From Bacilli bacterium (GTDB lineage: Bacteria > Bacillota_I > Bacilli_A > RFN20 > DUOF01), in contig JAFWYE010000006.1 of assembly GCA_017517765.1 (NCBI GenBank), positions 744,001 to 808,000 of the forward strand: a DNA stretch of 64,000 nucleotides. The letters are read 5' to 3'. This document shows, one piece after another, positions 50,901 through 59,070 of this stretch; position 1 is the stretch's first letter, and every line of letters starts with the position of its first letter. The position numbers and the translations under genes are program-made. Under the pieces are notes generated by a model. The model did not search any database. It had not been told where the DNA came from and worked only from the letters and a program-made list of their open reading frames with translations.

Positions 50901-53900
50901 AAGGATATGCAAATAATACCTATTTGAATATTAATAGTGGTAATATTGTTTCTTTTGCAGATAGACTTGATTATGGAGAACACAGGGTTTCATATTATGA
51001 TGGTGCCACTAAGATGGAAGTTGTTATTGGCGGATTTAGTGAATATATTACTGGTGTTGGAACATTTACAATAAAGAAGGATACTTTAACTATTGTAAAT
51101 CTTCATGGGGAAGACGTGTGGAGTAATTATAATGTCACTTTCAATGATGGTCAATTAGAGGTATTAGCTAGACAAATTTATATAAAGATTATAGAAGGTC
51201 TTAATAAGACTTATGGAGATGCAGATCCAGTTTATACAAAGACATACGTAGATAACAAGTATGGCGTTCCTAATAACTATGTTGTTGATGGAAGTGGCAA
51301 TTATGTGCTTCAAATTATTAATACTTTAGATAACACAACTATTGTAGATAGGGATGATTATGAACCTTTTGATAAAGACTTACTTGTGTATCATTTGCTT
51401 AGAAGTAAAGATTCTCCTGGGGTAGATGAGGAAGATGTTCATGAAGGTGAAATGGTAGGAAATTATATAGTTAATGAAGATTACTTTGAAAATAGCACTA
51501 ACTATATAATTGATATTTATGAAGAATATAAGTTTAGAATAAATCCTAGGGAAATCATTGTTAACATAAATGATGCTACTATAGAGTTTAACTATGATAA
51601 TTTAGTTCCTAAATTCAGTTATGGATTTGCAAATTTAGTATTCACTGATGTGTTAATTGGACAACCAATAGTAGCACCTAGTGCAGGATATAGAAATAAT
51701 GGGCACTATGATATAACTATTGGAAATGTTACTCCAATAAGTTCAAATCCAATTATCAGTGACGATGGTGAATACTGGTTTATCAATGGCGAAAATACTA
51801 ATGTTAAAGTCACAGATGTATTATCTTTAGATAAGTCATTACTAAAGATAAGTGATGGAAAGTATACAATATTTGATGTTATTACAAATAATTACATTAC
51901 AACAGAAATTGAATTTAAAGAATATAGCGTTAGTGAAAACTACACTATAGCATATACGGCAGGAACATTAGATGTAGTTCCAAGAGAAGTTGTTATTGTT
52001 CCAAATGCAGGTGAGAGTAAGATATATGCTGAATACGACCCTGTATTTACATATAGCGTTATTCACTATTCTAGATATATAAATAGCGATTATACACTAG
52101 AGGTTATAAGAGATCCTAGCGATTTTGTGGGTGCATTATCTAGAACTTCTGGAGAAAAGCCAGGAATATATACTCTTACGCAAGGGGACTTAGCGCCTGC
52201 AGAAAAGGGTGGTATTCATGGAAGAAACTTTATTATTAAAGACTTTGATTCGAGTATTACCTTTGAAATTCAAAAAAGAGATTTAGTTATTAGGCATGCA
52301 GCGAGTGATGCAAGTAATAGAGTTCAAGTATTCTATGGTGATAGTTCTTTAGATAGTATTGTTAGTGGTTTCTCTATTGTTAGTGGTAAAGAGGGAGTTA
52401 ATGTAGATCTTTGTACTATGGAAATTATAGATGGAGAATCTACTTGCGATATGATCTATGACAAAATTGCTGGTGGTATTGCTACAGATCCTGCTAATGC
52501 AGAAGATGTAGGAACATATAGAATTATAAATCATGATCTAAGACTTGAAAGAGTTATAAGTGGAATAAACGTAACTGATTATTATAACTTAACATTTATA
52601 GAAGCCACTTTAGTTATATTGCCAAGAGTAATATATATAACTCCTGATGAAGGACAAAGTAAAATATATGGTGAAGGTGGAGGAGCTAACTGTGACATTA
52701 CATATAGTTATGCACCACACTTAATTAAACATACAGATACATTCTCTGGTTGTCTTAAAAGAGAGCCTAAGCTAAATGCTGATGGAGAACTTACTAGTGA
52801 AGAGGTAGGAGAATATACAATTACTATGGGTGATTTAATAATAGGGCCTAACTATAGACTAGTAATGAATGGTAGTGTTAGATATCAAATTTTAGTTAGA
52901 AATATAACAATAACAGCTAAGGTTACTGGTGATGATGTAACAAAGAGCGGCAGTTTAAATGTGTATACTGTTATGTATGGAAATGATTATACATTAGATT
53001 ATGATATTGGTGGCATGGGTCTTGTGGATAATCCTGGCTTGGGTATTAGAGACCAAATGATGAATAATGTTAAACTATCTCCTGATTATAATGGTGTAGG
53101 AACATATCTTGTTTTACAAGGTACACTTGCAATAGCTAATAATAAATCGCGCAACTACAATGTGACATTCGAAAAGGCAACATTAGTTGTTATAAAAAGA
53201 GTTGTTAATGTCAAACCAATAGCATTATCAAAGATATATGGTGAACCAGATCCACTAACATATCCATTTGAACTTACAGGAGAAGTTGCTCCATATACTG
53301 GAGAACTTTCTAGAATTCCTGGAGATAATGCTGGTAGATATAAGATTGTTCAAGGAACACTAGATTTTGGAAATAACTATGAAGTTGTAATAGAAGATAC
53401 TTATTTTGAAATATTTAAAAGAGAAGTTATTGTGGTGGCTCACGATCAAGAAAAATTATATCTTCATGATGACCCTACATTATCTTATGTAATGGAAGTT
53501 CAAGATGACTTTGAATTAGATACACCAATACTTGGTAAGCTAGAAAGAGATCCAGGTGAAGACGTAGGTGTATATGATATTAATATAGGTACACTTGCAT
53601 TAAATTCAAACTATAATATAACATTTACTGGTGCTATATTTACTATTAGATATGCGGTATTTGAATACATTGTTATCAACAATATCACTCAAAACCAATA
53701 TCAAACTCAAGGTGAAGAGAGTCTTGTTAAATTAGAGGCACGTTTTAATAAGGGAGCCGATGAAACTCATCTTAAAGATGTAACATGGACTGTAACGAAA
53801 GATGGGGCAAATATTGATTTTGATACAGACATAAACAATGTTATTTCATTCATGCCTGCTGGAACTGCTGGTATATATGTTGTTACTGCAAGTTATAATG

Positions 53901-56900
53901 GTGTGAGTGCAACTCATGAGATTAATGTTAGACCTAATAATGTAAGTAATATCCACATTACTTTGACTAATGGAGAAGACACACAAAAACTTGGTGCTGA
54001 AAGCGAGCTTGTTTATAGAGCGGATATTCAATTATATGATGATATGTATAATAACATTAATATTGAGTGGTTTGTTGGAAGCGTAAGAGTGTGTGATGTT
54101 ACTGTAACTGGTGCAACAAGCTATTGTAGGTTTACTCCTAATAGGGGTGTTGATCTTCCTGTTGGCACTTATACAGTTTATGCTTCTATCGGTAGTATAA
54201 CATCTGCTAATAGCTTGCAATTAACTATTAAAGATAATGCTGCTCCAACAATTACTTTAGAGAAGCAAGGAGAGGTATACTATATTGAAGCATTCCAAAA
54301 TGCAACGGAAAATAGTATCGCCTATAATGAACCGGGCTTTAAAGCAATGGATGACATTGATGGTGATATTACTATTAATGTTAGAATTGAAGGAGATAGA
54401 AATATTAATTATTACAAAACTGGAACATATGTAATTATATATACTGTTACTGATAGTCATGGGCATGTAGCTAGTAACTATAGAACTGTAATTGTAAGAG
54501 ATACAATTGCTCCAAGTGTGGAATTAATTAATCCTGAATTATCTGAAATTATTCTTGAGTTTGGAGACGAATATGTTGAATATGGAGCAACAGCGGTTGA
54601 TGCATATGATGCTTATTATGGATATGAACTTAGAGAATATATAGATAATCAAATAGATGTTAATAAGATTGGTGAATATTTAATTAGATATTCATTTATA
54701 GATAGTAATGGCAATGAAGCAGAAGCATATAGGAAAGTTATTGTTCAAGATACCGTTAAGCCTACTATTACTTTGATTGGTGAAAGTACTATTTATTTGG
54801 AGTACTTAGAAACATTTAGTGATGAAGGTGCTTGGTTTGAAGATAACTATGATGGTAAGAGTAGATTGTATGCTACAACTATAGTTTATGTGGATCCAAT
54901 TACTCTAGAAACAATTGAAGTAAGTAGTGTTGATACTAGTGTTTTAGGAACATATAGATTGACTTACTATAGGGAGGATAGTAGTGGTAATACTCCTGAA
55001 AGTGTGCCTACAAGAACTGTTATTGTTAGAGATAGTACACCTCCAGTTATTACTTTACTAGGATCGAATCCATTTATTTTAAGATATGGGGATACATATG
55101 TAGATCCTGGCTACACTGTAATTGATAACTATGATGGTGACATAACAAACAACGAAGATCTAGTAGATGTAGAGGCAATTATTGGAGATACTTTAGGTAC
55201 ATATTATGTATACTATAGAGCGAAAGATACTCACAATAATATTGCAGATGAAGTTAGAAGAACAGTTATTGTGCTTGACCTTGTAAGTCCGATTATATAT
55301 TTCACAAATGATTGTCCTCAATATATTTATTTAGAGGCGCTTGTTGATGAATATGATCAAAGATGTAACTTGCCAGGAACTGGATATACTGTATATGATG
55401 ATTACACCCCTGATATAGATGCGATTCAAAATTGGGTGTCTGTAAGAGGAAGTGTGGATATTACAACGATTGGCACATATCCAATCACATACAATGTTAG
55501 TGATAGAAGTGGTAACGCGGCAATTACACTTACTAGATATGTAGTTGTTCAAGATACACTTAAACCAACAATTACACTTAAACCAAATGCTGAAGGAGAC
55601 GTTGATTTCTATGTAGAAGTATTTGGAGAATATGTTGAATATGGTTGGGAAGTTAGCGATATTTATGATGATTTCCATATGAATGAAATTTTAGTGGAAA
55701 TAAGTGAAGAAATAGATCTTAGAAAATTAAACACATATGAAGTTAAATATATAGCAATAGACACTAATGGAAATAGATCGGACCCTGCATATAGATATGT
55801 TACAGTTCGAGATACTGTGCCACCTGTGGTTACTATAAATGGCGATGCAGAAGTTGTTGTTGAAAGAGGTACTAACTATGTTGATTTAGGTGCAAGAGCG
55901 CAAGATAACTATGATGGACTAATTACAGATGTTTACATTACTACAGATATTCCTACAGGAATGTTCTTAGGAGACTATGAAATTATATATTGTGCAAAAG
56001 ATACTAGCGGCAACGAAGGCTGTGCAAAACGTGATGTGCATGTTGAAGATACAATTGCACCGGTTGTTTATGGTGCTAGTGATGGAGCTTACTATAAAAA
56101 TCCATTCTATATTTACTTTGCTCCATCATTTGCAGGAACTGATGAAGTTCTTACTGGATGGTTAAATGGAAAGTTAATAACATCACCATGGCAAATTAAG
56201 GATGAAGGAATTTATAATTTACTTGTTACTGATGATGCGGGAAATGAAACTAGATTAACATTCACTCTAGACAGGACGCCACCTAAGTTATATGGAACAA
56301 ATGATAAGCAATATATAAATCATGATGTAAAAATCCATTCTGATGAATTACTTGAATCTATATCATATAAATTAAATAATGGTGGATTTGTGACAGAAAA
56401 TATTCAAGAAATAACATTTACTGTTGAAGGGCAATATTCTGTATATGCAACAGATATGGCTGGAAACGTTGCTAAAACAATTACCTTCATAATAGATAAG
56501 ACGCCTCCAGAATATGCGCTTGTTGGTGTTGAAAATAGAGGTATAACAAGTGGAGATGTTTCTCTTGTTACGGAAAATGATGTTGTTGTTTCTGTAAATG
56601 GAGAGTATATTTCTACTAGTCATAGATTTGTTGATGGAGGCTATTATAAGGTTACAATAAGAGACAAAGCTGGTAACGATGTATTCCTACAATTTGTAAT
56701 CAATAAAAAGTCTAATGTTACTATTTCTGGGGAAAATGTAACATTTATATCTCAAAATAATGCGATCGATAAGTTTATTGCTCCAGCTGATACTTCTTAT
56801 CCTAGAGGTACAGGATTCATATTTGCAAAACCTAAATTGGATGGAACATTTGACTACATTTCAGGTACGCTTTTCTCAGATGATGAATATTCTAAACTTA

Positions 56901-57172
56901 TTAGTGGTGAATCATTGTCCTATAATGTCCCTGGTGTTGGAGAAGAAGAAATGGTTGTTGCATTCATTGTTACACTGGATGAACTTAATAAATTTACAAC
57001 GCAAACTGTTGAAGGCGATGATGATAGTGCTCTTATCTATACTTTTGCAGCAATTGGTATTGCAGCTTTAGGTGGGGCAACATTCTACTTCTTTGTTATA
57101 GCAAAACGTAAGAAAGAAGAAGAGGAAGAAGAAGTTGATGAGGAAGAGATCATTGACGACGATTATTATTGA
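47909..57172 (+). CDS. Giant MBG + DUF5011-type Ig cell-surface protein
   Basis: The 3,087-residue product starts at ATG 47909, with GAAAGGGGTG 8 bases upstream (an in-frame TTG at 47888 is rejected because the ribosome binding site lies after it). Signal peptide at about 1-28. Ig-like domains with D-E-A-G-N fill the first 550 residues. Twelve MBG modules of about 95-190 residues span 49570-53650, then two Ig-like (Big/invasin-like) domains, about seven DUF5011-like Ig domains of about 90 residues (54246-56070) and three more Ig-like domains with D-[RK]-T-P-P linkers. A membrane helix (about 3,044-3,066) is followed by KRKK and a strongly acidic tail ending DDDYY. It lies 42 bases after giant gene 3 without a terminator, so it is probably in the same operon. 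Role inferred: surface stalk or adhesin acting with giant 3. The stop is TGA. Confidence 0.87.
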   Translation: MKKILRVFFLVFTFLFFNLLSINVSSIEATGADVTLDLTNAYRGEIRNYWALVNYGNSFVGENTISIFLDPDAIANPNVKYILISEYDENGDIISTYYERGVDSSFGSSFLYSFVNEDYGNKTFTIFLLSDLYTLPFSIIDRIDINNIEKLRTIEGLSRADFDIYSDEYDIYARGADVVWTSTPYKVYVDILNNSCDYKVKTISYSYIHKNADGSERLITGNAIKDEVGCNKFYFMVNENAVYDIKVEDYFGYSKPAEGEHWQVEIVNFLDTTVQLVVDYDHSLTNTSVYLEVSVYDGKGMAYPPSLIETLTVTDEDGNVVDIKNIYTYEATKNGLYIVTCKTTISETYVEVNITNIDKVNPVVYIVDEIYLNSSDVESAPYIFDPNTYILSTDDITPGDKIRKVINYYYVSEADLTCKTTMGNRLDYELFDYLYSVNDVCMEVEVFDEAGNNAFAKSKIIVSDNTKPTIDALTKEIELEIGDDMPTDEELVEMFRVVVNDNSIKYNPERIIITEGDLSNVNLEELGVYEVYIYSIDEAGNQSEILPLTVVVTRRILVIDAIPNQYIVYGEEMIDILYTCNGNPCKNLDNPEESEILVSDWNKLTGALYIPTGSIYTGEYDIYSTLTINSNKYYIDLNDLGVFTIKPRTFKIIANSYSIDYKDAEPSLTWYMDTSVCNPDLSTKYTSFFEPNYSCTFVGGDNFGGGSYIHNIINGKTIYAGAIKREVGTLVKYNAGAVTYYKINKGDLAVREISSGGRTNYSIDFYGMDGILTVVEPEDWEDKYYNYYYLDGDEYVSLTSETVWEADKYYYKDTVTGNDIDYLTSQYAKFYIYPKYVEVTLSNAVKIYGEDDPNPNYFDVYKDELKEDGKGHIQYNFVCFSYKEPIKSMCLEGSATYSLAALQTEIGMTINREDGENVGRYKISATYTNDNYEVFFNEDTHPEYNREPKPAAYLTIVKRNIELSVAGETGNGKYTIYYEDALPVVTVRLDSDPNILHEGYANNTYLNINSGNIVSFADRLDYGEHRVSYYDGATKMEVVIGGFSEYITGVGTFTIKKDTLTIVNLHGEDVWSNYNVTFNDGQLEVLARQIYIKIIEGLNKTYGDADPVYTKTYVDNKYGVPNNYVVDGSGNYVLQIINTLDNTTIVDRDDYEPFDKDLLVYHLLRSKDSPGVDEEDVHEGEMVGNYIVNEDYFENSTNYIIDIYEEYKFRINPREIIVNINDATIEFNYDNLVPKFSYGFANLVFTDVLIGQPIVAPSAGYRNNGHYDITIGNVTPISSNPIISDDGEYWFINGENTNVKVTDVLSLDKSLLKISDGKYTIFDVITNNYITTEIEFKEYSVSENYTIAYTAGTLDVVPREVVIVPNAGESKIYAEYDPVFTYSVIHYSRYINSDYTLEVIRDPSDFVGALSRTSGEKPGIYTLTQGDLAPAEKGGIHGRNFIIKDFDSSITFEIQKRDLVIRHAASDASNRVQVFYGDSSLDSIVSGFSIVSGKEGVNVDLCTMEIIDGESTCDMIYDKIAGGIATDPANAEDVGTYRIINHDLRLERVISGINVTDYYNLTFIEATLVILPRVIYITPDEGQSKIYGEGGGANCDITYSYAPHLIKHTDTFSGCLKREPKLNADGELTSEEVGEYTITMGDLIIGPNYRLVMNGSVRYQILVRNITITAKVTGDDVTKSGSLNVYTVMYGNDYTLDYDIGGMGLVDNPGLGIRDQMMNNVKLSPDYNGVGTYLVLQGTLAIANNKSRNYNVTFEKATLVVIKRVVNVKPIALSKIYGEPDPLTYPFELTGEVAPYTGELSRIPGDNAGRYKIVQGTLDFGNNYEVVIEDTYFEIFKREVIVVAHDQEKLYLHDDPTLSYVMEVQDDFELDTPILGKLERDPGEDVGVYDINIGTLALNSNYNITFTGAIFTIRYAVFEYIVINNITQNQYQTQGEESLVKLEARFNKGADETHLKDVTWTVTKDGANIDFDTDINNVISFMPAGTAGIYVVTASYNGVSATHEINVRPNNVSNIHITLTNGEDTQKLGAESELVYRADIQLYDDMYNNINIEWFVGSVRVCDVTVTGATSYCRFTPNRGVDLPVGTYTVYASIGSITSANSLQLTIKDNAAPTITLEKQGEVYYIEAFQNATENSIAYNEPGFKAMDDIDGDITINVRIEGDRNINYYKTGTYVIIYTVTDSHGHVASNYRTVIVRDTIAPSVELINPELSEIILEFGDEYVEYGATAVDAYDAYYGYELREYIDNQIDVNKIGEYLIRYSFIDSNGNEAEAYRKVIVQDTVKPTITLIGESTIYLEYLETFSDEGAWFEDNYDGKSRLYATTIVYVDPITLETIEVSSVDTSVLGTYRLTYYREDSSGNTPESVPTRTVIVRDSTPPVITLLGSNPFILRYGDTYVDPGYTVIDNYDGDITNNEDLVDVEAIIGDTLGTYYVYYRAKDTHNNIADEVRRTVIVLDLVSPIIYFTNDCPQYIYLEALVDEYDQRCNLPGTGYTVYDDYTPDIDAIQNWVSVRGSVDITTIGTYPITYNVSDRSGNAAITLTRYVVVQDTLKPTITLKPNAEGDVDFYVEVFGEYVEYGWEVSDIYDDFHMNEILVEISEEIDLRKLNTYEVKYIAIDTNGNRSDPAYRYVTVRDTVPPVVTINGDAEVVVERGTNYVDLGARAQDNYDGLITDVYITTDIPTGMFLGDYEIIYCAKDTSGNEGCAKRDVHVEDTIAPVVYGASDGAYYKNPFYIYFAPSFAGTDEVLTGWLNGKLITSPWQIKDEGIYNLLVTDDAGNETRLTFTLDRTPPKLYGTNDKQYINHDVKIHSDELLESISYKLNNGGFVTENIQEITFTVEGQYSVYATDMAGNVAKTITFIIDKTPPEYALVGVENRGITSGDVSLVTENDVVVSVNGEYISTSHRFVDGGYYKVTIRDKAGNDVFLQFVINKKSNVTISGENVTFISQNNAIDKFIAPADTSYPRGTGFIFAKPKLDGTFDYISGTLFSDDEYSKLISGESLSYNVPGVGEEEMVVAFIVTLDELNKFTTQTVEGDDDSALIYTFAAIGIAALGGATFYFFVIAKRKKEEEEEEVDEEEIIDDDYY
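49570..53650 (+). repeat. Ladder of 12 short MBG modules in giant protein 4
   Basis: Openings of the form R-x-[IV]-x-[IV] followed by a Y-G/Y-x-x-x-D-P turn lie near 49570, 49849, 50410, 50780, 51170, 51548, 51980, 52278, 52626, 52898, 53200 and 53421. Examples are NKTYGDADP, SKIYGEPDP and VKIYGEDDP. These are close to classical MBG/YDG length. Module 2 carries an insert near 50255-50350 with a Y-Y-Y-L-D-G-D-E-Y-V-like hairpin unit. The total of 12 equals that of giants 2 and 3. Confidence 0.75.
54246..56070 (+). repeat. Seven DUF5011-like Ig domains in giant protein 4
   Basis: The starts lie near 54246, 54517, 54766, 55039, 55288, 55567 and 55828, a period of about 90 residues. Each unit opens with [IV]-T-[LI]-x-G or similar, contains Y-V-[ED]-x-G followed by D-x-Y-D-G or D-x-Y-D, then G-T/E-Y-x-[IV]-x-Y, and ends in V-x-D-T-x-x-P. 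This is the usual DUF5011/HYR-type fold seen in surface proteins. Confidence 0.8.
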
Positions 57173-57190
57173 TACTAGTTATTTAGTTAG

Positions 57191-57206
57191 AGTTTCATGT
57201 GAAACA
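57191..57206. promoter_or_regulatory. parS-like 16-mer palindrome
   Basis: AGTTTCATGTGAAACA matches the Bacillus parS consensus (TGTTNCACGTGAAACA) at 14 of 16 positions; the differences are the first base and one central base. It is intergenic, between two convergent genes, just before their shared terminator. It could be a weak ParB/Spo0J site or a chance hairpin (GTTTCA/TGAAAC). Confidence 0.35.
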
Positions 57207-57240
57207 AAAAAGCGATTAGTTTTACCTAGTCGCTTTTTTA
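57206..57240. terminator. Bidirectional terminator between giant gene 4 and rubrerythrin
   Basis: AGCGATTAG pairs with CTAGTCGCT around TTTTAC (one T-G wobble). An A-run lies on the left and a T-run on the right, so it can serve both converging genes. Confidence 0.9.
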
Positions 57241-57263
57241 ATTGATTAAATTTAAGTTAAATT

Positions 57264-57797
57264 TTAATAATTTTCTTTTCTAACTTCAAAGAAGCTTAAT
57301 GGATGAGCACATACTGGACATACTGCAGGAGCCTTTGTACCAATGTGTAAGTGGCCACAATTTCTGCATTCCCAAACAACTACATCTGTCTTTTCGAAAA
57401 CTTTATTTTCTTTAACATTTTTTAATAATGCTTGATATCTTTCTTCGTGTGATTTTTCAATCTTTGCTACAGCTTCAAATTTGAATGCTATTTGGTGGAA
57501 ACCTTCCTCCTTAGCAACTTTTGCAAACTCTGCATACATCTCAGTCCATTCATAGTTTTCGCCTTGAGCAGCTGCAAGAAGATTTTCTTCAGTTGTTCCA
57601 AGTTCCCCTAATTCTTTAAACCACATTTTTGCATGCTCTTTTTCATTCTCAGCAGTTTTTTCAAAAATTCTAGCTATTTGTTCATAACCTTCCTTTTTTG
57701 CTACTGAAGCAAAATATGTGTATTTGTTTCTTGCTTGGCTTTCACCTGCAAATGCAGCGCGTAGATTAGCCTCTGTTCTACTTCCTTTTAATTCCAT
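57264..57797 (-). CDS. rbr: Rubrerythrin
   Basis: A 177-residue cytoplasmic peroxidase of anaerobes: the diiron site reduces hydrogen peroxide using electrons passed through a rubredoxin-like iron centre. The N-terminal ferritin-like four-helix domain shows G-E-S-Q-A-R-N-K-Y (Glu19), E-N-E-K-E-H (Glu52, His55), G-E-N-Y-E-W (Glu80, Glu83) and I-E-K-S-H (Glu114, His117). The C-terminal rubredoxin-like domain has Cys144, Cys147, Cys160 and Cys163. Length and domain order are those of classical rubrerythrin. GGAGG lies 9 bases before the ATG. It is transcribed alone from its own promoter (57822-57850). It indicates an anaerobic or microaerophilic life. The reductase partner is not in the window. 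Confidence 0.97.
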   Translation of the reverse strand: MELKGSRTEANLRAAFAGESQARNKYTYFASVAKKEGYEQIARIFEKTAENEKEHAKMWFKELGELGTTEENLLAAAQGENYEWTEMYAEFAKVAKEEGFHQIAFKFEAVAKIEKSHEERYQALLKNVKENKVFEKTDVVVWECRNCGHLHIGTKAPAVCPVCAHPLSFFEVRKENY

Positions 57798-57821
57798 TTA
57801 TTTTTTCCTCCCTATGCTTTA

Positions 57822-57850
57822 ATATTATTAAAATTGTTATTCTAACTCAA
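57822..57850 (-). promoter_or_regulatory. Sigma-A type promoter of rubrerythrin
   Basis: Read on the - strand: TTGAGT (57850-57845), a 17-base spacer and TAATAT (57827-57822). The start codon is about 25 bases downstream of the -10. No PerR-type operator was recognised. Confidence 0.75.
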
Positions 57851-57872
57851 TCTTTTATTAAAAAAATAGTAA

Positions 57873-57903
57873 TAAAAAAAAGTTCTTATTATGTAAGAAC
57901 TTT
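57873..57903 (-). terminator. Rho-independent terminator of the SPFH/zinc-ribbon gene
   Basis: On the - strand AAGTTCTTA pairs perfectly with TAAGAACTT around a short loop, followed by eight U. It separates this gene from the rubrerythrin promoter. Confidence 0.9.
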
Positions 57904-57924
57904 CTTTGTTAAATTAATAAAATA

Positions 57925-59001
57925 TTATACTGGTTTTCCGCAATCAGGGCAGAACTTTTCATGCTCTTTGATTATACGTCCACAATTTCCACATATAATA
58001 ACCTTGTCTTTATCAAATAATTCAGTACCACAATCAGGGCAGAACTTTGCTTTGAAGGCAACAACGTTGTGACATTTTGGACACTCTTTAATGCTTTCTC
58101 TATTTTCTTTTCCGCATTGTGGACAATATTTAAAGTTTTTAGCTATGTTTGCGCCACAGTGAATACAAGTGATTGTAAGATCTTGAACCATGTTGAACAT
58201 CTTTTTCATTTCAGATGTCATTAATGTTCCAGCATTTACAGGGTGATTAACAGGCAAACCATTACTTTGGTTCACAAGTGCTCCAGGTTGAACTTTTCCA
58301 TTTACAATATCATCCATTGAAAGATTTGCGTGTTCAAGAATTTTTGCTTTTAATAGTTTCTCTGTTTCTTCAGGAATTACTACATCTTCTACTTCCATCT
58401 TGTTAAGAAGCAATCCATGATCATTAAATCTATTAACTATTTCTCTATAATTTTGAAGTGTAAACTTAGGATAGTTAGTATAGAAGTCTAACGCTGTTAA
58501 TCTTGTATTAGTAAGTGTATCTATGATTCCATTAACAATCATATTTCTTAGATATGATGTAATATCTTCATCGTTGAATTCTGTAATCTTTCCAAACATG
58601 TTAGTCATAAATAATGATACATTAAATACTTTGAATGAGAAGTTACCGCTTGCTTTGATTGCTACACTTCCAAATGTGTTATCTCTAACAACAACAGAGT
58701 TAATCATTGCCCATTTTAAATTTTGATATGCATATAAGCTTACAAAATATACATCACAAGAAAAACCGTGATTTTTCTTAAGATCTAATCCTTTTGTAAG
58801 TAAAGGCATTGTTTTGGTGTTAAGGATATGTTCTCCTTTAGGGAAAACATCATACACTTTACCGTTTTTTACAAGGACAGCTGCTTCATCGGCACCAACT
58901 TTTAAAGTAGAGCCCATTTCTATCAAATTATTAAGCAAAGGAAATCTGTATATAAATAACTCTTTCTCACTTTCTGGCCTTTCTATTTTATTAATTGACA
59001 T
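57925..59001 (-). CDS. SPFH-domain protein with three zinc ribbons (YdjI/virion-core-like)
   Basis: The 358-residue product is placed at ATG 59001 because GGAGGTG lies 9 bases upstream; the in-frame ATG at 59037 would put 12 extra residues across that site and the promoter. Residues about 1-225 resemble the SPFH/'virion core protein' family (Bacillus YdjI), which forms membrane-associated scaffolds; in Bacillus YdjI works with the PspA-type stress protein. The C-terminal third holds three C-x2-C...C-x2-C zinc ribbons: Cys279/282/293/296, Cys307/310/321/324 and Cys337/340/351/354. There is no signal peptide. No PspA, YdjG or YdjH homologue is adjacent, so it stands as a single gene with its own promoter and terminator. 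A membrane-stress role is inferred from the family only. Confidence 0.85.
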   Translation of the reverse strand: MSINKIERPESEKELFIYRFPLLNNLIEMGSTLKVGADEAAVLVKNGKVYDVFPKGEHILNTKTMPLLTKGLDLKKNHGFSCDVYFVSLYAYQNLKWAMINSVVVRDNTFGSVAIKASGNFSFKVFNVSLFMTNMFGKITEFNDEDITSYLRNMIVNGIIDTLTNTRLTALDFYTNYPKFTLQNYREIVNRFNDHGLLLNKMEVEDVVIPEETEKLLKAKILEHANLSMDDIVNGKVQPGALVNQSNGLPVNHPVNAGTLMTSEMKKMFNMVQDLTITCIHCGANIAKNFKYCPQCGKENRESIKECPKCHNVVAFKAKFCPDCGTELFDKDKVIICGNCGRIIKEHEKFCPDCGKPV

Positions 59002-59025
59002 ACAAAAACACCTCCAGATATTTCT

Positions 59026-59034
59026 AGTATAACA
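59026..59034 (-). promoter_or_regulatory. Extended -10 promoter of the SPFH gene
   Basis: On the - strand TGTTATACT, an extended -10 (TGn plus TATACT at 59031-59026), with no good -35. The start site would fall just before GGAGG, giving a short leader. Confidence 0.55.
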
Positions 59035-59070
59035 CAAAATGTGATTAAATATATAAAAGGTGATTTAAAA

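Noticed and set aside
55370..55384. LPGTG sortase-like motif in giant protein 4
   Set aside because: It is in the middle of a DUF5011-like domain, 600 residues from the C-terminus, with no adjacent hydrophobic segment and basic tail.
1..57172. Mycoplasma-type code (TGA = Trp)
   Set aside because: Tryptophan is TGG throughout, no in-frame TGA occurs within the long genes, and TGA is the stop of giant gene 4.
1..57172. Prophage or polyketide/non-ribosomal peptide megasynthase as the source of the giant frames
   Set aside because: No phage structural genes, and no ketosynthase, adenylation or carrier-protein motifs. The content is beta-module surface protein with membrane anchors and signal peptides.
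59002..59037. Longer start of the SPFH protein
   Set aside because: The extra 12 residues would be encoded by the promoter -10 and the GGAGG site.
59022..59070. Promoter for the YDG-ABC-kinase operon
   Set aside because: TATATA/TATAAA at 59050-59057 overlaps the ribosome binding site and has no -35, so it cannot serve; no better candidate was seen.
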